Positions 16,332 through 24,212 of a DNA stretch of 64,000 bases are shown in pieces. How positions within the stretch are numbered: the first letter of the stretch is position 1; each line of letters opens with the position of its first letter. Below the pieces are notes generated by a model, which worked only from the letters and a program-made list of their open reading frames with translations, ran no database searches and was not told where the DNA came from. The translations under genes and the position numbers were made by a program. This stretch comes from a virus. The stretch lies in IMG/VR virus record IMGVR_UViG_3300047157_000126, positions 17,729 through 81,728 of that record; one strand, given 5' to 3'.

Positions 16332-17398
16332 TCAAAATCACTCGCTGGTACTAAATATTCTTCAAACACTTCACTATCTTCTTCGTCTTTCATTTCCATG
16401 AATTGCTCTGCAAGTCTCCAAGCATCTTTCTTACGCCTTGCTAATTCACCAAACAGAACTGACTCTTGTCTCTTGAGAGACTTCTTACCATCTTTGAGTG
16501 TAGTAAATCGGTGGTCAATTGCTTCTGTAATAATATTGTATGCTTGCCAAAGAGTACCGGACATTCTACCAACATTGTTGGAAGCCTCGTAAAGTAACTC
16601 TTCAACTTCTTTCAGTTTGTTTTCACCACGTGTATGTAATTTACCATCTTCATCTCTCTTTAGTTTGAGAGTGTCAGCCCAGTAAAGCCTCATGTCCTCT
16701 ATTTCCATTGGGGTATTTAGCATGTCATCAGCCATCTCGCCCCACTCAAAGAACTCTTGGTTAATCATACCAAGTGTCTCACGAACTTCATCTACATGGT
16801 CAAACATTTTTCCTGTGTGTCTAATGTTGTGTCCAACCCCACCTCTGTTCAAAGCCCAAGTCAAAGTGTTGTTACAAACCACACGAACTGGAGTTTGTAA
16901 AATCTTAACTGCTCCAGTTCCGTCATGTGTATTACTAATTAGAATGAACTGCTGAACTTCATCAACACCGTCAAGAATAATACTATTCGGCATCTTTGCT
17001 AGAATCCATACACGTTCCCCATTACCTAGTGCCCCACACACTTCTATCTTCGCTTCTTGGTTTTGGAATATCTCATCCATAAGAGCAAAAGCGTCTACAT
17101 TTTGAAGCGCTGTCCATACTCTACCAACTGCTTTACCTTTGCGAGTTAATGGAATCATGTTACCTTCCAAGTCATCTCTGAATACACCAAATGTATCAGG
17201 TACTCTAACTGGGTTACCTTCTTCATCCATTGCATACAATGGTTCTTTTCGTACTGTCCAATCTAGGTGTGCCATTTCCAAGGCTTCGACTGAAGTCATC
17301 AGACCAGAAGCCTGTTGTCCCAACCCATGCCAAGGAGTATCACCACTCCATGCTGTCATATAATTTCCTGTCGTCGTTTGTGCTATTTCGTGTGCCAT
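16328..17398 (-). CDS. DUF932-family protein (phage/plasmid type)
   Basis: 356 residues. The N-terminus with TPWHGLGQQ, then LDWTVRKEPLY, FGVFRDD and VGRVWTALQN, and the central ILISNTHDGTGAVKI and VRVVCNNTLTWAL, follow the order seen in DUF932 / TIGR03299 proteins common in plasmids and phages. Its biochemical role is not established. Leader AACAGGAGATGAATAAAT supports the start at 17398. Confidence 0.9.
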   Translation of the reverse strand: MAHEIAQTTTGNYMTAWSGDTPWHGLGQQASGLMTSVEALEMAHLDWTVRKEPLYAMDEEGNPVRVPDTFGVFRDDLEGNMIPLTRKGKAVGRVWTALQNVDAFALMDEIFQNQEAKIEVCGALGNGERVWILAKMPNSIILDGVDEVQQFILISNTHDGTGAVKILQTPVRVVCNNTLTWALNRGGVGHNIRHTGKMFDHVDEVRETLGMINQEFFEWGEMADDMLNTPMEIEDMRLYWADTLKLKRDEDGKLHTRGENKLKEVEELLYEASNNVGRMSGTLWQAYNIITEAIDHRFTTLKDGKKSLKRQESVLFGELARRKKDAWRLAEQFMEMKDEEDSEVFEEYLVPASDFE

Positions 17399-17400
17399 AT

Positions 17401-17595
17401 TTATTCATCTCCTGTTGTTTTTATTTTTCCTGTTATTTCATCTAAGTACAGTTTACCAATTGTTGTGGTAAAAATTGTACCGTTCATCATGTGAATGTCC
17501 ATTGTTTCGTTATCATAGTTATATGTAAACGCCACAATAGCATCCAAATCCATCGTTGTTATTCCTGTTTTTGTATTTACTTTTTCATATCTCAT
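17401..17595 (-). CDS. Small hypothetical protein, 64 aa
   Basis: First gene behind promoter copy 5, leader AAGGAGATGAGCCAAA. Beta-rich (VAFTYNYDNETMDIHMMNGT). Probable partner of the following DUF932 gene in one operon. Confidence 0.8.
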   Translation of the reverse strand: MRYEKVNTKTGITTMDLDAIVAFTYNYDNETMDIHMMNGTIFTTTIGKLYLDEITGKIKTTGDE

Positions 17596-17887
17596 TTTGG
17601 CTCATCTCCTTATTCTTCATTTCTTTATATAGAATCTTCATTCTTGGTTCTCCATCAACGGATAGAAGGAGAAGGAGATACACACCATACTCATAGCCAT
17701 CTTGGTAGTATTTCCAAAGATACTCACTTCCATCACCTAATTCATCTGCTATAATAGCAGACTGTAAATATTCATCAGCATGAACCATTCCTTGTTCTAT
17801 AAGACCATCCTCTACACCGCGTTTGAATGCTTGAATGATGTCCTTTCTACTTTGTATAATTGAGTCAATCATTCTTGAGTCAATCAT
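17585..17887 (-). CDS. Hypothetical protein, 100 aa
   Basis: The 3' end runs through promoter copy 5 (encoding KILYKEMKNK) and overlaps the next gene by 11 bases. The start lies in a 15-bp tandem duplication (two copies of TTGAGTCAATCATTC), giving two alternative ATGs, at 17887 and 17872. Confidence 0.75.
   Translation of the reverse strand: MIDSRMIDSIIQSRKDIIQAFKRGVEDGLIEQGMVHADEYLQSAIIADELGDGSEYLWKYYQDGYEYGVYLLLLLSVDGEPRMKILYKEMKNKEMSQNEI
17616..17637 (-). promoter_or_regulatory. TATA-box promoter element, copy 5
   Basis: Exact 22-bp early element, 20 nt before the ATG at 17595, located inside the coding end of the upstream gene. Confidence 0.9.
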
Positions 17888-18162
17888 TCTTCTTCCTCCT
17901 TTTCATATCCCACAATCTTACTATTCATGTCTATAACCACATCTAACAATGAGATTTTTTTGTCGCTACCTCTTTCATAATTACCCGACAAAAGGAATAG
18001 TTCTCTTCTCGCTTGTTCGAGGTCAATATTTACGCTGTCACTACCGTAAATAATCACATTCTTTAGTGCTTTAATGTAACCATTATACCACTCTATCTGT
18101 TCTTTCTCTGTTAGTTCCTTCCACCATGTAGGTTTAGGGCCGGGTTCATATGCATAACTCAT
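17884..18162 (-). CDS. Hypothetical protein, 92 aa
   Basis: Helical, with WWKELTEKEQIEWYNGYIKA and a glutamate tail. Overlaps neighbours by four bases at each end. No family recognised. Confidence 0.75.
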   Translation of the reverse strand: MSYAYEPGPKPTWWKELTEKEQIEWYNGYIKALKNVIIYGSDSVNIDLEQARRELFLLSGNYERGSDKKISLLDVVIDMNSKIVGYEKEEEE

Positions 18163-18740
18163 TCTTCCATCTCCTCTTCGGTTTTGAAAACAAGTTGAAC
18201 TGTTTTATCTGTTTCTTTAATGTCTAAATATTTGTCTGCTATAATGTAACCTTCACCATAGAAATGGTCTGGTATGTAATTGAAAACCCAAGAGTACGGT
18301 AGTCTAGCACCTTGAGCACGGCTCAAGTAATCATTACCATGGTGTTGTTCAATCATTTGTACAAACTTATCTTCAGCAAAGAAAGCATTCTTCACTACAT
18401 CGTATTCAATCTTATCATCTATATCTTGTAGTCGCCCAACTAAATCTCTAGTTTTCAACGCTGCCTGTCTTGCAATAAACTCTCTTGTTGTTTCGTTAGC
18501 AACATTGCTACTCCATCCAGTATCGGCCATTTTCTGCACAAACTCTTCAGAAATCTTCCAACCAACTTCGTTGAAACGCAGGGTTGCTTCCTTTACTGAA
18601 ATAAAACGGGAGTAGTTTTTATTTGCTATTCTGCCTACACCACTAGCCATTGAAACCACTGCTACATTCCAACTGTGTATCTGTTGCCATTCATCTTCTG
18701 TCCATTCATCTTTATTTTTTACTGTTATATTCAAACTCAT
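18159..18740 (-). CDS. Hypothetical protein, 193 aa
   Basis: Mostly helical (EFIARQAALKTRDLVGRLQD), ending in a beta hairpin (KTVQLVFKTEEE). No motif recognised. Internal gene of the 17.4-19.7 kb operon. Confidence 0.8.
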   Translation of the reverse strand: MSLNITVKNKDEWTEDEWQQIHSWNVAVVSMASGVGRIANKNYSRFISVKEATLRFNEVGWKISEEFVQKMADTGWSSNVANETTREFIARQAALKTRDLVGRLQDIDDKIEYDVVKNAFFAEDKFVQMIEQHHGNDYLSRAQGARLPYSWVFNYIPDHFYGEGYIIADKYLDIKETDKTVQLVFKTEEEMEE

Positions 18741-18940
18741 TCTTCTTCATCTCCATAATTTTCTTTCATCCATGCCGCCTCAAGTTTCCGCAACCGCTTG
18801 ACTTCTGCGAGCAGGTCATTCAATCCCTTTTTCTGTTCGCTCCAATCATCGCCGTATTGCTCATTATTTTCTAAGAACGCTACTACTTCCCCTACTACAT
18901 GCCAATTGAGAAACTTATCGTGGCTGTCTGTGTCAATCAT
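18737..18940 (-). CDS. Small hypothetical protein, 67 aa
   Basis: Starts MIDTD like the 16038-16331 gene. Helical with a leucine/arginine heptad stretch (LNDLLAEVKRLRKLEAAW). GC content higher than its neighbours. Confidence 0.7.
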   Translation of the reverse strand: MIDTDSHDKFLNWHVVGEVVAFLENNEQYGDDWSEQKKGLNDLLAEVKRLRKLEAAWMKENYGDEEE

Positions 18941-19116
18941 TCCTCTTCCACCTCTTCAATTTCTACGTGTTCAGCATTGAATAAAGCGTCGTTGTATGGC
19001 TTCCCAAACAATTCATGTGTTACCCATAGTTGTTCTTCAAGTTCTTCAGCGTCTTCTGCCAAACACGTTATCGTTCCTTCGTATGTTACTCTTACCTCAT
19101 ATGTTTTTTCTTTCAT
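18937..19116 (-). CDS. Small acidic hypothetical protein, 59 aa
   Basis: ATG at 19116 after GGAGGAAGA. A beta strand pair (YEVRVTYEGTITCLAED) and an acidic tail (EIEEVEEE). TGA overlaps the next ATG. Confidence 0.7.
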   Translation of the reverse strand: MKEKTYEVRVTYEGTITCLAEDAEELEEQLWVTHELFGKPYNDALFNAEHVEIEEVEEE

Positions 19117-19223
19117 TCTTCTTCCTCCTGTGTTCTGTTTGTTTTGTTTTCATTCATTCTTCGTGCTTTATATTTCATATTATATCTCGCTTTTCTTGCT
19201 GCATTTTGTCTTTTATTCGGCAT
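19113..19223 (-). CDS. Tiny basic protein, 36 aa
   Basis: ATG at 19223 after GAGGTGAAGGCT. N-terminal 30 residues very basic (NKRQNAARKARYNMKYKARR), probably binding nucleic acid; ends EEEE, which gives the next Shine-Dalgarno. Confidence 0.6.
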   Translation of the reverse strand: MPNKRQNAARKARYNMKYKARRMNENKTNRTQEEEE

Positions 19224-19404
19224 AGCCTTCACCTCTCTCTTCTTCATCTAAATAATACATAGCATACTCTGGGTACTCTCTCAGTATCTCAACAACAGTA
19301 TCGTGGTTGGAATTATATTCTTCACCATCAGTATATCTCGCTGTAAAATACGCCCGTATTATTGTGTCCATTTCATCATTAGTCATCATTTCTGCATCTC
19401 TCAT
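19213..19404 (-). CDS. Small hypothetical protein, 63 aa
   Basis: Acidic, Tyr-rich (IIRAYFTARYTDGEEYNSNH). Overlaps the start of the basic 36-aa gene. Unknown. Confidence 0.7.
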   Translation of the reverse strand: MRDAEMMTNDEMDTIIRAYFTARYTDGEEYNSNHDTVVEILREYPEYAMYYLDEEERGEGYAE

Positions 19405-19730
19405 TCTTCTTCATCTCCTTCGTTAAAGTACCAACTAAAGTTGGTTTGTCTTTTTTTACTCTTACCTAATGCCTGTAAGTGGTGTAAAACCGAAGCAATT
19501 CTTTCAAACTCTTTAGCAAGACACGCAATCCTCATACCTCTTGTGTGTTGGTGGTAACTACTATTTTGGTATGTATCAGTATTCCAAGTAGCGCTGAGTA
19601 ATTCAATTAACTCATTTTTCTTATCCATATGTGCTATTTGAGCCATTAATAATAATTCATCATAATCCATTTGCATTCTGTTTCCATCTATGTAATTTCC
19701 TTTTCTTTCAATCATTTTTCTTTCATTCAT
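19401..19730 (-). CDS. Hypothetical protein, 109 aa
   Basis: Lead gene of its operon: promoter copy 6 lies 20 nt upstream of ATG with leader AAGGAGATGAATTAAG. Helical (LLLMAQIAHMDKKNELIELL). Unknown. Confidence 0.8.
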   Translation of the reverse strand: MNERKMIERKGNYIDGNRMQMDYDELLLMAQIAHMDKKNELIELLSATWNTDTYQNSSYHQHTRGMRIACLAKEFERIASVLHHLQALGKSKKRQTNFSWYFNEGDEEE

Positions 19731-19750
19731 CTTAATTCATCTCCTTATTC

Positions 19751-19772
19751 TTCATTTCTTTATATAGAATCT
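19751..19772 (-). promoter_or_regulatory. TATA-box promoter element, copy 6
   Basis: Exact 22-bp early element, 20 nt before the ATG at 19730. Followed upstream by about 200 bases (19773-19978) without a gene, which hold TATA-like sequences on both strands (TTTATATAATG and AGTATATAAATA). Confidence 0.9.
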
Positions 19773-19978
19773 TAGTTCTTAAGACCCCGTTGGTATTAAT
19801 TCATTTATATAATGTACTCGACAGTATATAAATAAAGCAATCAAATATCATGTATTACCACCATAATCTTTCACTATCATCTTTCTACCACTCATACCAA
19901 AGCGGTAGTTATCATGTGTAGCATTCGCTATCTAGGTTCAGTCATTCCTCTGTTCAACATCCCATCGTCGCGCTCCAT

Positions 19979-20533
19979 TTAGCACCACGACCCCCACAAG
20001 TATATTCCCTTCTTAGTCTCTATCTTGGTATAGTTATACATTTGGTCGCGAGCATAATGTTCCCAATTAACGTAACCAACAAGTGGGTTATCATCAGTAG
20101 CAATACCAATATCATGTGCTTCGTTCATAAAGTAATCTTTGAGTTCAAACTCATACTCACATGCATAGAATAAGTTTTCTTTGACGTGTTCAACATTGTC
20201 TGACATTTCTTGAGTAGTGCTGTAGTTATTTTTACAGGCTATTAGTATAGCATCTCTGTCATCATCACCATCTAAGTATTCAAAGAGAGAATACAAGTGT
20301 TGTATGTCTGGGTTCTCTCCTAAGTTAATACCATCGTAGTCTTGAATATGACATTCATCATGGTGTTCGTGGGTGCAACCTGCAAGTTTACAAAGTCCAC
20401 GACCTGTGTGTATGACACCATCTTCATCTACTAGTTGTTCATATGAAATCCACTTGAATACTAAACGACCTTCCGCATAACATCCAAGGCATCCCATTGC
20501 TATATTTTTATCACTATTTATTTGTTCATTCAT
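19979..20533 (-). CDS. Hypothetical Cys/His-rich protein, 184 aa
   Basis: The first 70 residues hold CLGC, CKLAGC, HEHHDEC and H residues suggesting one or two zinc sites; the rest is acidic and helical. Ends LWGSWC. No family recognised. Confidence 0.8.
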   Translation of the reverse strand: MNEQINSDKNIAMGCLGCYAEGRLVFKWISYEQLVDEDGVIHTGRGLCKLAGCTHEHHDECHIQDYDGINLGENPDIQHLYSLFEYLDGDDDRDAILIACKNNYSTTQEMSDNVEHVKENLFYACEYEFELKDYFMNEAHDIGIATDDNPLVGYVNWEHYARDQMYNYTKIETKKGIYLWGSWC

Positions 20534-20710
20534 TTAACATCCCTCCGGTACAAAATCAAAACCATGGTCCATCAGTAAGTAACTAGCATATGCAAGCATG
20601 TCGGCATAGTAATAAGAACCATCCTCCATGTTTATTACCACTCTAATAGTTTCATGCTCTTCATCATGCCATGCTTCTATGTTTTTTATTTCTGTTAATT
20701 TATCTGTCAT
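20534..20710 (-). CDS. Small hypothetical protein, 58 aa
   Basis: ATG at 20710 after AGGAGATGAATTAAG; the TAA abuts the next ATG. A small alpha/beta protein (HETIRVVINMEDGSYYYADM). Confidence 0.7.
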   Translation of the reverse strand: MTDKLTEIKNIEAWHDEEHETIRVVINMEDGSYYYADMLAYASYLLMDHGFDFVPEGC

Positions 20711-20716
20711 CTTAAT

Positions 20717-20920
20717 TCATCTCCTGTACCTTAGTTCTGCATAACTTTTCCATAGTATGTTGTACTGTTTTCTCATACTTTTTACTTCTCCAAACAGTAT
20801 GTTGTAATTCCTTAAACTTGTTCGCACCACTTCATCTATGTCCGTTTCATCTACTTCAATCAAACTGTGTAATTCCTCTAACATATCTCTTTCTAGTTCT
20901 TTCCAATTTTGTTTGTTCAT
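20717..20920 (-). CDS. Small helical protein, 67 aa
   Basis: Almost wholly helical, with acidic first half and basic second half (MRKQYNILWKSYAELRYRR). Its start follows GGGGGAAAATTAAG. Unknown. Confidence 0.7.
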   Translation of the reverse strand: MNKQNWKELERDMLEELHSLIEVDETDIDEVVRTSLRNYNILFGEVKSMRKQYNILWKSYAELRYRR

Positions 20921-20921
20921 C

Positions 20922-21101
20922 TTAATTTTCCCCCCGTCTAATCTGGCTAAAAGTTAAGCCATATATTTCCTCAATAATATCAGTAGGAATCATTACATAC
21001 GGTGCATTCCTTTCAGCATCGCATGTAATTTTACCATACCCATATATGTCATCTGCATTCTTTCTTATAAAATCCAATAATAATTCATTTCCTTTGTTCA
21101 T
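20922..21101 (-). CDS. Small hypothetical protein, 59 aa
   Basis: Lead gene behind promoter copy 7, leader AAGGAGATGAATTAAG. Contains VMIPTDIIEEIYGLTFSQIR, a helix-turn-helix-like pattern, but this is not convincing. Unknown. Confidence 0.75.
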   Translation of the reverse strand: MNKGNELLLDFIRKNADDIYGYGKITCDAERNAPYVMIPTDIIEEIYGLTFSQIRRGEN

Positions 21102-21121
21102 CTTAATTCATCTCCTTGTTA

Positions 21122-21143
21122 TTCATTTCTTTATATAGAATCT
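21122..21143 (-). promoter_or_regulatory. TATA-box promoter element, copy 7
   Basis: Exact 22-bp early element, 20 nt before ATG at 21101. Confidence 0.9.
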
Positions 21144-21146
21144 CTT

Positions 21147-21620
21147 TCAGTTCTCCCACACAGTTCCATACCAACTACTACCATGCTCAAAGTAACAGTC
21201 ATGCTTTGCTAGTAACGCCTGTATCTTTTGTTCGTATTCCCAATGAGTTTTGGAATCCATGTATGCTAAGTCACCATCTGTTGAAAGCCTGTCGTAAAAG
21301 AAACCACCGTCGTATATAATTCTAAACAGACCACCATTATCTGGCGCACCAAAGACATCACACCCACCAATTTCACAAAAAGAAGTTGTAGGTTCATTCG
21401 CTTCTTCAAGAGTCACAGGTTCTAGTCCTTCACTAGCAAATGTATTGTTGAGCAATACTAAACTATCTTTGTCATACTCACCGTATATTGTCCTCTCTCT
21501 TATGTGAAACATATCATCAAAGAGTTCTCTAAGTTCTAAGGCAATCTTTCGAGCCTTACCACTTAGCATATATACGTTCATTTCTGCGGGCCATTCTTCG
21601 TTTGTTATTTCTGTCTTCAT
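21147..21620 (-). CDS. Hypothetical early protein, 157 aa
   Basis: Start set at MKTEITNEEW because the upstream in-frame ATGs fall in or next to promoter copy 8. Acidic, with FCEIGGCDVFGAPDNGGLF and repeated aromatic residues. No family recognised. Confidence 0.8.
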   Translation of the reverse strand: MKTEITNEEWPAEMNVYMLSGKARKIALELRELFDDMFHIRERTIYGEYDKDSLVLLNNTFASEGLEPVTLEEANEPTTSFCEIGGCDVFGAPDNGGLFRIIYDGGFFYDRLSTDGDLAYMDSKTHWEYEQKIQALLAKHDCYFEHGSSWYGTVWEN

Positions 21621-21639
21621 TTTTCTCATTCCTTTGTTA

Positions 21640-21661
21640 TTCATTTCTTTATATAGAATCT
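21640..21661 (-). promoter_or_regulatory. TATA-box promoter element, copy 8
   Basis: Exact 22-bp element, 19 nt before ATG at 21620. A related shorter sequence (TTTCTTTATATG) follows at about 21664. Confidence 0.85.
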
Positions 21662-22033
21662 TAGTTTCTTTATATGTGAGTGTGGATTTTGTGCTTTGTA
21701 CGATTATTAATATGGACTTTAGACATATGTGTCATGTTTCATCTAGTTCTCTATGTATATATTATAATATATATGTATAAGTAAGTAATAATAAAGATAA
21801 GTAAGTGTACTTGTATAGTGTCTATACTAATCATCGGATTGATAGGATATGAGAGAGCATTCCCTCATGTATGTATATGTGTATAGTAGATAGCCCTACC
21901 AAGACATACCCCCGACATAACACCGAGGCTGTTTTCTTTATGTACTGAAACCTATCAGGTAGGACAGCACGCTGTCTAGGGTAGGATTAGGGGTGAACTT
22001 TTGCGCTAATCAAAAGTTGGATATAAAAAAAGG
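21662..22033. other. AT-rich intergenic region with palindromic core
   Basis: About 370 bases without a supported gene. A core near 21750-21800 reads TATATATTATAATATATATG followed by TAATAATAAAGATAAGTAAG; a similar run occurs at 31,920-31,970. Further along are short inverted repeats (ATGAG...CTCAT near 21,850-21,880) and one inverted copy of ATTAGCGCAA (22,001-22,010). A replication or expression control region is possible. Confidence 0.5.
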
Positions 22034-22064
22034 CCACCCCCCATTTAGAGGGGTGGGTTTTTGG
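22034..22064 (-). terminator. Intrinsic-type terminator
   Basis: CCACCCC and GGGGTGG (22034-22056) form a 7-bp GC stem; on the minus strand it is followed by a run of T. It lies just after the stop of the 22069-22248 gene. Confidence 0.7.
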
Positions 22065-22068
22065 TTAT

Positions 22069-22248
22069 TCATTCCGCTATTACCGGCATCCATGGGTGAC
22101 CGGAATCAGTAGCGCAATCTCTGCAATAGAAATCTATTATCTCTAGTCTCTCTGCGTGCCAGAGTATGGCAGCGTCAGCAACTTGAACTTTACATTCAGG
22201 GCAGTTTTCTATTTGTATTGCGGGCATTCTTAATATTTGGTTTTCCAT
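22069..22248 (-). CDS. Small zinc-binding protein, 59 aa
   Basis: Start set at MENQILRMPAIQ; an ATG nine bases upstream is also possible. CPEC and CRDC form a zinc ribbon, with an intervening helix (AAILWHAERLEI). Terminator-like hairpins lie on both sides, so it may be a separate transcription unit. Confidence 0.75.
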   Translation of the reverse strand: MENQILRMPAIQIENCPECKVQVADAAILWHAERLEIIDFYCRDCATDSGHPWMPVIAE

Positions 22249-22273
22249 ATTTTTCAACTCCTGTTGGATAGAA

Positions 22274-22296
22274 GGGGGAGGCCGAAGCCCCGTCCC
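22274..22296 (-). terminator. GC hairpin with TTCG loop, possible terminator
   Basis: Minus strand GGGGCTTCGGCCTC forms a five-pair stem with a TTCG tetraloop between the basic 247-aa gene and the 59-aa zinc gene. No long T run follows, so the call is tentative. Confidence 0.4.
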
Positions 22297-22299
22297 AAC

Positions 22300-23043
22300 T
22301 TATTCGACAACTCCTTGTTCTTGTAGAGCGGCAAAAATCTCGTTTATCTTTGCTTTCAATTGTATGTTCTCAAGTCTCAAGTTTTCAACTGCTTTGTCTT
22401 TAGCAATCAGTTTTGCTGACTTTGCTTGACCTTTTACAGTCTTAACAGACTTGGAAGTTTTCTTTCCATTGCGTACAGTTTTCTTAACTTTCTTTGTAGT
22501 AACTCCATCTTGAGTTCCTTGCCAGACATATTTGCTGTATACTTTAGCAATCGCTTCTTGTCTTGGTGGGCCTTTTAGTCCATCGAAAGCCTTATGCCAA
22601 TCACCATTTTCTTTTCTTGCATATGCTTTCATTGCTGCTTTCTTGGTTGTGAAAGGGACTGTAATTCCTTCAGCCCACCAAGCCACACCATCAGCAGCCT
22701 TGACATTTGCTGCTTTCTGAGTCATCAATTTCTTTACTGCTTTACATGCTGCTTGAAGTGGCTTAGCATTATCAAGAGCAGTTGCTCTTTTAGCATCAGA
22801 CTTACGACCTTCAATTGTATAAATCCTGTCAACCATTGCTCTTATTTCTGTGCGGCTAAAGTCAATATTATTATTATCAAATGACTTGCGTCCTACTCTA
22901 ATAGTTACTCTCTGCAAAGTTTCAGGGTTCAAAGGTATAGCGCAACGGGTTGCTTTACTTCGTAAGAAGGTAGCACATCTTGCTGCTATTTCTTTATTGC
23001 TTATTGTTTGCGGGGCATCATTGTTTGGTTTGTTTGTTTTCAT
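22300..23043 (-). CDS. Basic hypothetical protein, possible DNA-binding, 247 aa
   Basis: Lysine-rich, especially residues 170-220 (KKVKKTVRNGKKTSKSVKTV), ending in a coiled coil (NLRLENIQLKAKINEIFAAL). The N-terminal half is helical with several conserved-looking tryptophans (VAWWAEGITVPF). Codon use is less AT-rich than in neighbouring early genes. It may be a chromatin-like or nucleoid protein; this is inference. It is the first gene left of the genome divide. Confidence 0.8.
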   Translation of the reverse strand: MKTNKPNNDAPQTISNKEIAARCATFLRSKATRCAIPLNPETLQRVTIRVGRKSFDNNNIDFSRTEIRAMVDRIYTIEGRKSDAKRATALDNAKPLQAACKAVKKLMTQKAANVKAADGVAWWAEGITVPFTTKKAAMKAYARKENGDWHKAFDGLKGPPRQEAIAKVYSKYVWQGTQDGVTTKKVKKTVRNGKKTSKSVKTVKGQAKSAKLIAKDKAVENLRLENIQLKAKINEIFAALQEQGVVE

Positions 23044-23067
23044 TCTTAAAACCTCGACAATATGTTC

Positions 23068-23089
23068 TTCGTTTCTTTATATAGAATCT
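23068..23089 (-). promoter_or_regulatory. TATA-box promoter element, copy 9 (one mismatch)
   Basis: One base differs from the 22-bp element; 24 nt from ATG at 23043. It is the outermost early promoter next to the divide. Confidence 0.8.
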
Positions 23090-23631
23090 CTGTTTTTTGG
23101 CTGGAATCAAATCTTTTCTTCTCTTCTATTCCTGTATTATCCTAGATGTAAATACAATAGCGCATAGCGCTGCAACTCTATAAGAAGGTAGCAAAATGCT
23201 ACCCATATGGATGGGAGGGTCAAGGAGGCGTAGTGGCTTGGTAACGTTTTGTGTTAAACACATTGGTGTTGGTACACATACTACCGCATTGGTGTGGTCT
23301 GGTGGGGGTAGGGCGTGGTGCATAAACGCTGTACTGCGCCCCTGTTTGTACCTACGCACCCACCCCCACATACGTTAGGATTAGCGGGGCTTTAGCGGGG
23401 ACTTTAGCGCCAAACCCTACCCCCCAAAACAGCCCAGAAACCGCTTTAGCGCACCCCATTAGCGCACCTTAGCCGGAGGCATTACATTAGCGCAACCTTT
23501 AGCGCCTTCTTTAGTCCCACACAGCGCTCGACAAAATTTTCCATAGAATGGCTTTTTTTGGGTTTTAGGGGGTACGCCTCAAAAAAAATTTTAGAAAAAA
23601 TTTCATAACATAAACCACCCTCCCACTTATC
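23090..23631. other. GC-richer non-coding divide between minus and plus gene blocks
   Basis: About 540 bases with no convincing gene. Left part has GT-rich blocks (GGTGTGGTCTGGTGGGGG) and short inverted repeats (TAGCGCATAGCGCT; GTAGC...GCTAC). The centre has the TTAGCG cluster. The right end has A/T tracts (CAAAAAAAATTTTAG) just before the first tagged gene. Composition differs sharply from the rest of the window. Origin of replication, packaging site or divergent control region are the candidates. Confidence 0.6.
23381..23504 (+). repeat. Cluster of seven TTAGCG iterons
   Basis: TTAGCG occurs at 23381, 23392, 23404, 23446, 23459, 23487 and 23499, plus a TTAGCCG variant near 23469, all on one strand, mostly in the form (A/T)TTAGCG(G/C). 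Spacing varies from 11 to 42 bases. A further inverted ATTAGCGCAA lies at 22001-22010. Iteron-like clusters are typical of initiator- or terminase-binding sites. Confidence 0.7.
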
Positions 23632-24138
23632 GTGTCTGCATTCAACAAAGCATGGTCTGTTCTCAAAATGACCGAAATGCCGATGGGAGGAGATGTACCG
23701 CCACAAGAGTCTTATTCCCACAAAGATTTGGATGCTGAGGCACTCATAGATTTCTTAATCCAAAATCTGGGAATGGATTATCAAGAGGCGAAAACCCTTG
23801 TTACACACCACAAAACCAAGGAAATGGGTGAAAAATCTCGTAAAAAGCCTCCGAAAGACAATGGTGGTGATATGTCCATGTCCCCTATGATGCCTATGGC
23901 TAAGGCAATGGATTTTCTCAAGGGTCGTGGGGATTTTAGAATGCGGAATGTGAAAAAGCCGCAAGTTCAAACAAGAACTCCTGCTGATGTAAATCAGATG
24001 GATTACAATGAACTAACGCCAGATGAACAATTAGAAAGGCGCAGAAACAAAGTTAATTCTTATGAATCTGAATACGCTAGAAAAAATCGAGAAGAAAAAG
24101 AAAGGCTTGCTCGTGAAATGGGAGAGGGTCAACAATGA
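23632..24138 (+). CDS. Tagged cargo-type protein 1, 168 aa
   Basis: GTG start; opens with the recurrent tag SAFNKAWSVLK. A helix-poor middle with Met/Pro/Gly (GGDMSMSPMMPMAKAMDFLK) repeats a similar A-x-x-F-L-K pattern. C-terminus highly charged (ERRRNKVNSYESEYARKN). First gene of the plus strand. Function unknown; the tag suggests a capsid-internal protein. Confidence 0.75.
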   Translation: MSAFNKAWSVLKMTEMPMGGDVPPQESYSHKDLDAEALIDFLIQNLGMDYQEAKTLVTHHKTKEMGEKSRKKPPKDNGGDMSMSPMMPMAKAMDFLKGRGDFRMRNVKKPQVQTRTPADVNQMDYNELTPDEQLERRRNKVNSYESEYARKNREEKERLAREMGEGQQ

Positions 24139-24179
24139 CAGCGTTTGAAACAGCATGGCCTCTTTTAAAAGCCTACTAA
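24135..24179 (+). CDS. 14-codon ORF consisting only of the tag peptide
   Basis: Overlaps the previous stop (ATGA) and encodes MTAFETAWPLLKAY then TAA. It equals the N-terminal tag of its neighbours with nothing behind it. It could be a free peptide, the remnant of a lost cargo gene, or a recombination site. Confidence 0.5.
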   Translation: MTAFETAWPLLKAY

Positions 24180-24212
24180 AATAAGATAAAATAAACAAGG
24201 ACATTGATTAAA

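Noticed and set aside
17860-17889. 15-bp tandem duplication as a regulatory site
   Set aside because: It duplicates the start of one gene and is better explained by replication slippage.
19773-19978. RNA gene in the 206-bp intergenic stretch
   Set aside because: Only TATA-like sequences and weak inverted repeats were seen; no tRNA or other RNA signature.
23126-23378. Open frames on both strands in the GC-rich divide (81 aa minus, 60 aa plus)
   Set aside because: Composition is unlike the proteome, no ribosome-binding site, and they overlap each other in a repeat-rich non-coding region.
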